Part shown: positions 38,231-59,700 of the stretch, piece after piece
Position numbering within the stretch: the stretch's first letter is position 1
Layout: every line of letters begins with the position of its first letter
Source of the DNA: Maylandia zebra
Taxonomy: Eukaryota; Chordata; Actinopteri; Cichliformes; Cichlidae
Direction of reading: 5' to 3'
NCBI RefSeq assembly: GCF_041146795.1
Contig: NC_135170.1
Span: forward strand, 29,685,533 to 29,749,532
Length of the DNA stretch: 64,000 nt
The notes under the pieces: model-generated
Seen by the model: only the letters and a program-made list of their open reading frames with translations
The model's database searches: none
What the model was told of the DNA's origin: nothing
Translations under genes and position numbers: made by a program

Positions 38231-38850
38231 CCACCTGAGTGTGAAAGTGGGGAGAACCCACCTGACTTGACTGTCAACTACAGCCAGAATTTAGGAAGTG
38301 AAGAGAAGGTGGTGCTTGCTTTTTCCAGTGGGTGTATGGAGTGGACATGAAAAGCTTTGTGATGAAGGGAATGCAACAGAATATTTACATACTGTAAAGG
38401 TTTTACACTATCCCAGCTGCTAAACTGCAGATGGACACTTTTTTTTATGCGTAAGTTTCCTGATGGTGCAGCAGTCCTAGCTGCAATAGTCATGTCTTGT
38501 CACTTTCTTATGGAAGCCTGTTTCAGCCACTGGAAAAAAAAAAAAATTACCAGGCAGAGCTAAGTCTAAATTTCAAGTTATCTCGAAGTTTTAAGTTGGG
38601 TTGCTGAAAATTTCAATTTACTAACTAGATCTCTTAAAATATCACCTTTAATAAGTCAAAAATTTCGAAGTACTAAATCAAAACTTTGACTTGAGAAAGA
38701 CAAAAACATTTTTTTCAGTGATTGTTCAGTTCAATTATTTAAGAAAGTGCTGGTTACCTGTATGTTTCTCTTCTGACATATTGTTCCTGATGTTTTGAAA
38801 TAAACTGAATGATTTTTAAGATTTTCCCTTTTGTACATGCAAAATAAAAA
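38231..38850 (+). other. Putative mettl2a 3' untranslated region
   Basis: Follows the stop at 38,228-38,230. AATAAA at about 38,798-38,803, with further A-rich AATAAA-type sequences to 38,850, marks the likely transcript end. The tlk2 leader begins less than 500 bases later on the same strand. Confidence 0.5.
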
Positions 38851-39229
38851 TAAATTTTAAAAAATGAAGTTTTTTTAATTTAGTATTTAAAATACCTTGA
38901 AAATTTCAAGGTTGTGCTTTTTTCCGATGCTACTTTGCTTTCCATCTCACGTTTAGTGGTTGACTGGCTGGTTAGGAAAAAAGACAACAAATCAGTTAGC
39001 AATTGGTTATATTAAGTCCGTAAAGCATGTGGGTGTGAACATGATGGGAACTTTCTGATAAGTGATCCTTTTAGTAACTGTGGGTGGGCGCTGGTAAATT
39101 GTATTGTGTACAGAGGCATTTGCCATTGGTCCAGACAAGAGATTTGGAGCAGGCGTGGACTGGATGAAGGTGAAAATACTTGACCAATCTCACGAGAAAA
39201 TATGAGATTTTACTGATTATTGTTTACAT

Positions 39230-39803
39230 TGCAAAAAACATGAGAACCGAACCGAATCGATCCGGATTCAGCTGAAACGCCTGCAACAGCACAACTTCCG
39301 AAATAGATTGGTTTCTTCCCTGAAGCGAGGAAGGCGACTGGAGACGAACTTTGTTTTGGTCGAGCTGACACCCAGGACCCTAAATTCATCACATCACCGG
39401 GGGAGATAAAGATAGGGGGGTAACTAACGCTAGCTTAAAGACATCATTTATACCTGGTGAAAAACGCAGGACCTCGAGGGTCGCCATTGTGTGGAACGAG
39501 ATAACCCGACCGATGCACGGTATGGTCCTCGGAGAGAGGGATGTGATGGGGATCCCCGCCTAACTGGTATAGAAAGGCGGGTTTGGGATACCCGGAGTTG
39601 TCGAGGCCTCCGAGGGAATCCTCCGTCGTCAACCCTGAGCTACGCAGCGCGCTCCCGTGTCTTGATCGTTGCAATAAGCACGCGAGGGACGCGGCTGTGG
39701 ATGCGGCCTAGCCTGGGAGGGTCTGCCGAGAACAGGGGGAAACAACAGAGACAGTTTCGGGGTTAACAGGCCCTTCAGAGGACCGTGAAAATATTAAATT
39801 ACA
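39230..39803 (+). promoter_or_regulatory. CpG-rich promoter and non-coding first exon of tlk2
   Basis: CpG dinucleotides are dense from about 39,240 to 39,780, in contrast to the AT-rich flanks, as expected of a housekeeping promoter. The block ends with a strong splice donor, ACA followed by GTAAGT at 39,804, suitable for joining to the acceptor just before the first coding exon (GCAG at 40,871-40,874). The leader would contain several upstream ATGs (for example near 39,513), so upstream open frames may influence translation. The transcription start itself is not visible. Confidence 0.5.
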
Positions 39804-40726
39804 GTAAGTATTTCGGTTGGTTATCGAACAAAATGACATATCTGGGCATGCCTCTCGCTAAATGGAGACTTCGTGGCACGAGCACCTGGCAAAACAGAAC
39901 AGAGAAGATGCTTCTTTTTTGAGTTAGCCCGTTGGATACCTAACGCTAGCCATGTAATATGTTCGCAAAACCCCTTACTGTTTCGGGGTTCAATTTACTA
40001 TTTATTTGCTTAAGCAGCCATTTGATCGAGCAGGAATAATCAACGTTTGTCTGTTCTGGGAGCATTAATTGTTTGTCAAAATCCAATCTTTATGTTACTA
40101 GCTAACGTTAACTGTTAGCTGCTGTATTGCAATGCTACGCTAAGTGATGTCCAACATCGGTAGACTTGTAGCTCATTTAGCTCATTTTTCAGTCTTGGCT
40201 GATTACTTCGCGGGTTATTCACAGGGGATCTTTTAGATCAATATGTTGTCATTATAACGTTGAGCCAGCCAAACCTGTAATGAGTAGAATTAAGGGCTGT
40301 TTGACATGGATTGACATGGACACCACAGGTTGCACTTTTTATTTCAATCCATGCAATTCATAGATAACTGACTTGGAACACAGTATTGGGCGTGTAACGT
40401 TAACCTTTACACAAGCTAGCAAGCTGGACCCTTATTGTCTATTGTGGCCATTGCTGTGAGTGTACTTGGCAGCCCCTCCATTAGTGACCTTTCATAACTC
40501 CAGCGCCATGTAACTTAGGCCTATAATGCCAGGGCGTTATCACATGATGCTATAATTTCCAAGCAATCACTACACACATCTGGCCCACGTCTTTAATGCC
40601 TATTAAGTGTCTGTTATTAGCTATATGTTGGGCTAGATTTTGCAATATATTATTGAGTAACAAAGTTTTATGGCCGGTACTTGCTGAACACATGATGTAT
40701 AACATTGTTGTCAAGCTTATTGATGA

Positions 40727-51023
<10,297 letters not shown>

Positions 51024-52075
51024 GCCCACGCCCCTTAACTGACTAGTGAACTGAATTCATTTAAAAGGGTGGGGTGGGGCGGGAGCGACGCTATACTGTG
51101 TCACCCCCCTCCTAACAGCATCCCACCTTGCCATGAAATGCCCAAGGGGAAACTGGTCAGATGGCAGCAAGGGGTGGGTGAGAAGTCATGGATGGTTTGG
51201 GGAGACAACATGTCACCCTTCATCCTTCTCATATCCATCTACCCCAGCCCACCTGTCCTGCTTTCTCAAAAGGGTGACATGACATCGTTCTAGGGGTCAA
51301 AGCCCTGGATGACTCACATAGCAAGGGGCGAGTTTTTGCAGCGTGTTGGTGAAAAATGGGGTTCAATGTTCCGGAGCTTTCTTTTCTGCTTTAGGGAAAA
51401 AAAAGAGAAAATAAAATGAAGTATAGAACTGCTTCAGCTTGGCCAGATGGAAAGGACTGTGGAAGACCTCATACCTATACACACTCACAGATACATCCAT
51501 GCATGAGCCATTCTGGTCCAAGGTAGTCTGAATTCCGCTAGCTCAAATATTTTTGTTTTCATTTCCCTGAACTTAACTGAGGGAACCAGTCGGGGGGCTG
51601 TTATTGTATTGAACCCTAAATATCTGTGGCACTATGTCATTCAACCTGCTGTTCTGGGAACCCTTGCCTCGAATAAATTCCAGACCTGAATAGTCTGTGA
51701 CGAGGAGGGACAGAGTTGACAGTCTCATGTACCCCCTCCCTCGCATATCCTCGTCAAACTCCTGTGACCAAAGCGTATAACTTCCAGATGGTGGCAGTGT
51801 TTCACCTCTGTTTTTATAATGAATGGTTTTAGAGTTGTGCTACTTGATATGGGGTGGAAGCTGTTGAGAGGAGATCCCTTTTAACATTTTTTTTTTTTTT
51901 ACTTCTCAATTTAAACCAGTTTAATGGGGAAAACTGTTGTTTTTCAAGTTGCCTTTAATTAGAACTGTTAATGTTTTGTTTGCCCCCTTCCCCACTCCCC
52001 CACCATAAACACACATATTTATTTAGGTATGTTTGAATTTATTTTTGGACAATAAAATGCAAGGGACTGGTTTAC
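51024..52075 (+). other. Putative tlk2 3' untranslated region with polyadenylation signal
   Basis: Begins after TGA at 51,021-51,023. AATAAA at 52,051-52,056, preceded by an AT-rich segment and followed by T/G-rich sequence, is the likely polyadenylation signal, giving a tail of about 1.05 kb. No other gene is seen within it. Confidence 0.6.
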
Positions 52076-52409
52076 TTTATAGTACTGTTGGGGGAGATTG
52101 GGCCTTAGCAGAAAGTTGCATAAAACATTAAATACTATTGGTTAAAATGTGTCTGTTGTTCTTGTTTTCTGTGTGTGTGATGGGGTTACCATTGCATCTT
52201 TCTTTCGATCTTCATTTTAAATGCAGGTGTATTCATGAGCATATGTATCTTTTTAATTATTTGTCCCTTCGATGTTCCTTTAGAATCGATTTAATTGACT
52301 ATGAATGAAATTTGCATTCAGCCCCATTTGGCTGCAGATGGGTTGAGTCACTGTTTCCAGTCATTATGCAAATGTTCTGTTTATAAAGTTAGGGAAACCT
52401 GCAGTCATA

Positions 52410-52470
52410 AAGTATTTTTTCCCACTGAAAATGCTACGTCCAGATGAACAGAATCAACTTTTTGGGACTT
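52410..52470 (+). repeat. Dispersed repeat fragment, copy 1
   Basis: Shares the phrase GCTACGTCCAGATGAACAGA, followed by ATCAA and TTTTTGGGA, with copy 2 at 53,340-53,425. It is a fragment of a common fish repeat whose class I cannot assign. Confidence 0.6.
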
Positions 52471-53279
52471 ATAATTTATTCTTCAATAATTGAGCAAATG
52501 AAAGTTGTGGCAAGGAAACAAAGGATGGACACAAACAGTCTGAAGAAAGTTTACTTAATAGGGAAGCTCAATGCAACAGTTATAAATCTGATTACAATTA
52601 CAGATTTTTCTGACTTCTGCTTTTCTACAGTTGCATGAAGGTCAGTATTTATACAGCTATTTTTAAAGCCCACACTCAGTGGGTTCTCATTTGTGTGTCT
52701 GCGGTGGCAAGCTGAGTAATAGTTGATGTATTTTGTATTTGAAGACAACTGGAGAACTCAGTCGTAACAGACCTAGTTAAATTTTCTAATATCTGATTTA
52801 TTTTTTTTCCCCTGTACACAGAGTTGGCAACTCACTCCTTCTAATTCAGACTTTATCCTATCGTTATTAAAAAGCTTTATAAATTAGTTGTTTTAAGTGG
52901 TACTTGGTGTGAAACCCTTGTAATGTAAAATCTTTAATGCTGCATTACAGGTTATTTGGCATGTTCATATCCTTCAACTCAAGGCTCTCTACTATAGCAG
53001 GTCTCACGAGTAAGCCATGATAACTTTTCTGACGAGTTCAGCTCTGACAAAGGAGCTTAATAAGCTGATTGGGTTGGGTTTTTTTAACAGGGTTTTCAAA
53101 ACATAAAATTGAAAGCTCAGATTATTATTTATACATTTTTATTAGCACTATTTTGCGGTCAAAAACACTGAATATGTGTATAATTTATTTAAAATGTAGA
53201 TATCGGCCTTATTACTTTTTTAAAAAATTATTGTTTTTAGATTCCAAAGACAGTACATTGTCCAATAACTGAGTTCCGT

Positions 53280-53425
53280 CATGTGCAGTGTTGGGGAAAC
53301 CTGTAGTCAGCTGAGAATGAAGAAGTAACTTGGGTAAGTGACGAAACGTTTCTCCCATTGGAAACGCTACGTCCAGATGAACAGAATCAACCTTTTGGGA
53401 TTTGCTTACCTGGATGATTAAGCAA
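53280..53425 (+). repeat. Dispersed repeat fragment, copy 2
   Basis: Longer copy of the repeat at 52,410-52,470. It begins around GTGACGAAACGTTTCTCCC and continues through the shared phrase to TTTGCTTACCTGGATGATTA near 53,420. It lies directly upstream of the putative mrc2 promoter. Confidence 0.6.
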
Positions 53426-53721
53426 ACATTAAGACATTACATTATAGAAGTACAACTCGACGTCCTGTATGACACGCTCGGACCTCATTTTGGGAACCAT
53501 ATCAACACCGTCACACACTCTCAGTGTTGACTCTGCTCCATTCATTTCACTCTCCTCTGACTGAAAGGCAGACGGAGCTCTAGCGGTCAGACTCGCCACC
53601 ACCAGCTCTGCATCCTCCGTCCTCGGAGTCAAACAGTCGGGCCGTGAGTTGCTCCGACGTTACTTTGTTTCTCCACATTTGGGTGTTTTTGCAGCTTGTG
53701 CTGGCGTGTGCGGCTTCGAGC
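53426..53721 (+). promoter_or_regulatory. Putative mrc2 promoter and 5' leader
   Basis: CpG-richer than its surroundings (53,460-53,720) and directly before the first in-frame ATG of mrc2. The in-frame sequence before that ATG (53,584-53,721) is open, lacks another ATG, and encodes a hydrophobic run (FLHIWVFLQLVLACAASS). It is treated as untranslated, though a non-ATG start cannot be excluded. Confidence 0.35.
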
Positions 53722-56700
53722 ATGCAAAGCAAGCGCAGTTACCGAAACAAGGAATCGGGGGCAACATGGACAAATCGGCAACTTATACTTTACAAATGCA
53801 CTTTATATTTATTCATCTTTAGTCTGGAACTGAAGAAGAGCGTAACGGGTGAGCATAAAACAGCTCTTGCTTGATTTCATTCATGTAAAGTCGAGAAAAA
53901 GCAGGAAGGCAGTAACCATATTGTGCATGCATTTGTTTTGGTAAAGACTTCCACGCGGAAAATACATTAAAAGCTTCGCATTGTGGCTTTAGTGCTTTGG
54001 TATGCCACGAACCAAAAAGGCCAAGCAGTGAGTGGAACCAGATGTGGAGAAAAACTGGGGGAGGAGGAAAGAGGCTACAGGCTTAGTGTCTGTATAGTGA
54101 TTCTTATTTATGCGTAAAGTTCATCAGAAAACACAAAGAAAGGCACCTTTTTGAGAGGCCTGTTTGATCTATTTTGGTAACGGATGGGAATCTTTAGACT
54201 GCTTTGTAAAATCGACTTGGAGAGACGCTTCATTTGGCACCCTGCGGGCAGATGTGACCTTTGCATCCTGTTACAGGCTGCAATTAACACATTCAGTCCG
54301 GCCCTACATAACTGTTAGGTCTGCACATCACCTAAAAACCCACATATTCTCCAAAGATTAGAAAAGAGGTAGATAACATCATTGTTTGCTTTTAAACGCC
54401 TGGCTTTAAATCAGATTTGCTTAATTTCTCTCAATTTCATGCTTGTCATCTAAAAGTTTGTCAGACTTACTAGGCTTAACCTGTCAGTGACTATTTTGCT
54501 TCATTTTGTATGAATGATTAAATACTGTGTACAAGCAGCTACCACAAAGAAATTCAATAAGTTAGGCAATGCATTCTGACCAATCTTCATTTAATATTTT
54601 CCATGTGATTAAATTGCTTCTTATGCTGTTTAACACTTTGAAGTTTGAGGATGTCAGTCTGCACACCAATCCATGACAAAATGTGAAATAGGCCTGAAAA
54701 AGCCTTTTGTGTGTGCGTTTGTGTTTTTCTTTTCCCTTTGAATTTGTGATCAATATAGTTCAATATGCAGTATATTTTGTGTTGAGGAACACAAAAGAAC
54801 TTCAGAACATGAGTCAGTATATTGAAGGTCGTGGTTAGTTCATGAACTGGATTATGCCATATAAATATCCTTTTTTGTTAGTTTTGAACTGACTTGCACC
54901 TCTCTGCCATTGTCAAGGTTTTTTAGACCAAATGGATGAGATGTGAAAAGATTATGATAGTTTACTGATTTTAAAAGATGACATGCTGCCTCCTGATGTC
55001 CTGCTTTGTGGGTGATTTTGCAATTCATAGCCACCGGATTTACCCCCAAAATATCTTTGGTCTAAAATAGGCCAGCATTTTGTAATTGTTTTAAATCTTT
55101 CATTGGATGTTGTTTGATTTTTAGTAGATGCTCAAACAAATGATGGGTTTAAAAGGGATTAAGATATGTTTGGGTTTTGTTTTGTTTTTTGTTTGTTTTT
55201 GTTCTTTTTATATAAGTGGCAGAAAATAGCATGGCATGCCATTTCAGAATAAGTTTCACATCCATTTTCAGTATTGATGTAACATCCTCCAGCGCTAAGC
55301 TCTCACGCCAAGCTTCCATTAAATTTATTTTAAAAATGTTTTATACAAGTCTCACAGTTAACAGCAGAAATAGAGCCGGCTTGTTTCTCACTTGATTTAA
55401 CAGCTAAACCTACACTGTGATAAACTGTTATCACCATTACAAGTGTGGGAGTGATGGAAAGTTTCAATGGGGTGCACTTATTCTCACTCTGGGTTCTAAA
55501 TTTGATCTGCACTTTCCCAGAGGTTCCTGTTCGCTCTGTTTCAGAGTGTGGCTGCAAAATGCAAATAGACTCTTTTCTCCAAACCCCTTCTCCTCAGATG
55601 AGGTAAAAGCCCATCCACAGTCAGGGTTGCTTCAAACGCCAGACCACCATAAAACGCCAATGAAGCAAAAGCAGCCAGCTGGAATTTCCTGTCTGTTTGT
55701 TGGTTGTCATTTTATCACACTGACCAGTTAAAGATCTGCTTTTTTTGTTTTATCTCATACATCTGTCAAAATAAGGTTATTTGGGGAAAAGACTTTGACT
55801 CATACAGTGATTTAGATCTTAGAGATAACTTTAAAAATACAAATGACGGGGAAATGAACAATCCACCTGGTTTTAATTGTCAGGCAGAAACAATCATTCA
55901 CATTCAAAATAGTGTAATGTTGAGAAATTTGTTGAACAATGTTTTGAGCCAAGACTTGCTACTGACTTGTTGCCTGTATCTCTAAGTATTATTCTCCAGT
56001 CTGTTCCAACAGATGACTGCATTCAAGAATCTGAGGTTCTGGGAATATCTGGCTTTCCTGGCATTTGTTGCTAGTTGTTCTTGGCCATGTGTTTCAGCCT
56101 GTGTCTTCGGTAGGAAACCATTTTCGGCTTTGAAAAAGGGGGTGACAGGGCAAAGAAAAGGATGAGATCACAGCAGGAGAGTTGTTGTGGCTTAGCTTTC
56201 ACAGGGCTCAATGACTTAAAGTTAATCTGGAATTCTGCACTCTCTCTGATTGCCTGGGAGTTTTTCTCACATCAAACATTCAGTCGTGTCGCCTCCAGGC
56301 TGGAATTAAAACTGCGAGTCTGCTTCTTGATGTCTGGAACTTCAGCTTCAGGTTGTCTAATGGTTCAAAAGCTTATGAGAGGAGAGTCTCATCCTGTCAC
56401 TGTATTAATGTTAACCATATATTCACACACTGAAATTCATTCAGTGCAGTGTAATCCAGATGTTGACTGGCACGGTACTGTGTGAAACTCTTCCCACGGG
56501 CACTCTTCTGCTTAAAGCACTTCATTATTATTATTATTATTATCATTATTATTATCATTATTATTATCATTATTATTATTATTATTATATAACTCCTATT
56601 GTTAAAGGCTCAGAATAGCATCAAAGTGATTTACTTCAGTTTATCCCTCAGCCTGTTAACAAGTCAGCACTGTGTAACTTGAGCTACTCAAGTGTTCACA

Positions 56701-59700
56701 CAACTTTTTATTTACAGTGAGACATGTAACTAAATCCTGAAAAAGACTGGAGCATAACCTCTTTGAGGCACACATCACTCTGTAATTGGAAAGCAGGAAT
56801 GATTTACCGTTTAGAGCTGAGAACAAGTCAATGATAGAACATTTTATATGAGCTGGAAAGAATTCTTAGTGAGTCATTTTTAAGCAAAAATCCCTGCATT
56901 TTACTGGTTTTACTCCAGAAATGTCTCTGTTTGGTAGATTTCTAACTTCTAGGCAAAGCAGCACAGTTTAAAAAAACAGAATCAGAAGATTAAATAAGTT
57001 AGAAGCTGCTAATTATAAAATTAAATGCTTTGGTTTGTGGCTGAAGGAAATACCGAAGAGACAGAAGACACTGGTCACAGAAAAGTCAGAAGTATATTTA
57101 CGTTTGCCAGGCAGTGCAATAATAGAGTGAGTAGAAATACAGACACATGGAAAGATAGTTTTGCCTCAGAAGCATTCAGAATGTTTTTTTTTTTTAACTT
57201 GGACGATGAAGTATAAGCTCCCACTTGCTTTTACCCTGAAAAGAAGTAAAAGCAAATGGCTTTTGTGCCCCATTCAGGCAAATTACTCCCTCTGATCTAA
57301 TTCTTCTCATGATTAGAAAAGTGAGCTCGTAGTAAATAAGCCTATTGTCTCGCTGTTGCTGTATGAGTGGTTGCTATAACTTAAGAGCAGGTTGGCCTCA
57401 TATCTGATGACATTGTACTTCAAACTGAACTGCTCTGCCACTGAGCTTTGGCCATTTTTTTTGCAATCAGAGCGTATATTGCTTTTGAGAAACACAGCCA
57501 CAGAGGCTGAGAGCCTGTAGAAGGGCGTGTTGACTCCTTCAGATTATAGGGATGTGTTTTTTATGGCACTCATTATGAGTCTTCATTGTTTCGCCATCCA
57601 TAAAATCAGAACGGGAGGTTTGTAGTGTTTTAGCTGAGCAATGGTTTGTCTAAGGTATCTATATAGAAAGAAAAATCTGAACCCTTGACCCCTTGACAGT
57701 GAATTAGTGATGACTTTTGACTTGAACTATTCTGAGTTGTCCCAATAAGGATTATTTTTCAGATAGTCCCTGTAATTGATTTGAGTTCCGTAAACTCTGA
57801 GAATCAATAGATGAATGGATTCATTATTAGTGGTAGGACATGGTGGCCCGACACCTTTCTTTGACACTTCATGTTGCCATTACCACAGTGCCCAGGGATT
57901 TTTCCATTTCTTACCCTTCTTCCTGGTCTCTTTCAGGAGCCTGCTGAGTAGGAATGCTGAGGGTCTCGCTTTTGTCCCTCAATCGCTAAACCCAGAACCA
58001 CAGAGAACATATTTCTGTTTATTTTGGAAATATTTGTTCTGAAATACTTTTAATTTTAGGTCAGTTTTATGCTTCTGACTTGCCTGTTTTTGTCTGTTTT
58101 TTGCCTTCACCACGACACACAGCAGTGCCTTGACTGTCCTGATTTCTTGGTTTGTTCTAAAAAAGAAAAGAAAAGAAAAGGCAGACTTAAAATAAACCAC
58201 AAACATTTTCTGAAACAGGGTGCTGGGTTTTGTTACAGAAAATCTTTGTCATTGAAGCTTGCATCCAACCACACAGGATGTGTTCTTTTTTAAATAGCTT
58301 TAGTTTTATGGTAATGTTTTATTTTACTTGGGGTAATGGTAATATGTGAATACTGTAAGGCTCTGTGCAGCAACACCAGTCTGCAGGCATCTGCAGCTTC
58401 TCAGAGAATCATTATAAAAGGGCCATAATACCAATATAGACATCAGAGCTGAGAAATCTGAACAATATGAGAACTCCATGTTAAAGCGTGGGAATGGCGT
58501 AAATTCTTGAAACCTGAAGGATGGAGAAATGATTCAACCTCTATCACTAGCCTTGAATTAAAGACATTCACAGCCATTTTTTAACAGTTTATAGCAGGTC
58601 ATTTTTGCAATTCCCCCCTGCCTAAGACTCTAATATAACTTTTATGAAGGATTTTAGGGTCACTTTAGGATTATTAGCAAATTAATTCCACTGCAGTGTG
58701 TCACACTTGGACATCAGAGTCCACAACTTCCACTAGTTCTACACTAGATATTGATCCTGCCTCTGACCTCTGCTGCTCCAGCAGTTGCTAACAAGATATT
58801 GTTTTTATCAAAAGCTAGATTGAGTGCTAATGTTGTTTCTATCTCTCTCTTTGCGCAGCGCCTGCCAAGTCTGATGATTTTGCTTTCTACCTTGAGGGCC
58901 AGGGCAAGTGCCTGGGGGTGCAGGATCGCTCCCTTGCCCTGTCAGCCGCTTGTGAGGAACCCAACCAGCGCTGGAAATGGGTGACTCGGAGGCGGCTGTT
59001 CAATTTGGGCTCCTCCTTGTGCCTGGGTGTGATCGCTAATAACAGCAGCTTGAAGTTGGATAAATTTCCTTTAGGAGTATACACCTGTGATCGCGAACCC
59101 CCCAAAGTACGCTGGAGCTGGAACTGTGGCCAAGTGCTGGACAACTTCAACAGCTATCCTCTATCAGATCTACCCTGGAATCTGACAGTAGGCCGTTCCA
59201 AATGGACTCTACATGGTGGGCTGCAAGATCTGTGCTCCAAAACAAATCAGGGTAGGTGTAATTGTTATCAGTTCAAATTTGCAGTATTTATCTAATTGGT
59301 AGATAGTCTTTATCTGTGTTTGTGCCAATACATCTGTCACTCTGAAATAACTTTGTTTTTAAAACTAGCATTCCGATAAGCAAAAATTTAAATAGAATTA
59401 ATGAAAGATTAAAAAACAATTGAAAACACACACGAGCCAGTTCTTTTGAATTAATTAGTCATATAATGTTTTCTGATTTTTATAAAAGCCACAAATAGTT
59501 AATTAATTTAACACGCATATACTAATTAATTTCTAGTTGGTTGAGCCTCTTTTGCCTAAATGACCTAAAGCAAATGATTCCAGTAGCTCAGTTCTGTGAA
59601 ATAATCAGGAGGAATTCTAAATCATTCATCCTTCAGCTCAACTTAAGAATGCCTGGTGGGAACTGTTCTCCTCGGGTTATTCTACTGTATTTTTGTATTG

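Larger units (their letters stand above)
53849..58858. other. mrc2 intron 1 (5 kb), no gene content seen
   Basis: Contains the ATT microsatellite at 56,524-56,588 and an AAAAG repeat at 58,159-58,180. No other exon, transposon with ends or RNA gene was recognised on either strand. A long first intron is common in this family and could hold control elements. Confidence 0.45.

Noticed and set aside
39491-39766. 91-codon plus-strand frame in the tlk2 leader
   Set aside because: It starts with GTG rather than ATG and ends before the splice donor. It is a composition effect of the CpG-rich leader.
53429-53632. Minus-strand frame of 67 codons at the mrc2 promoter
   Set aside because: It lies in CpG-rich leader sequence, has no similarity and no splice support. 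Explained by base composition.
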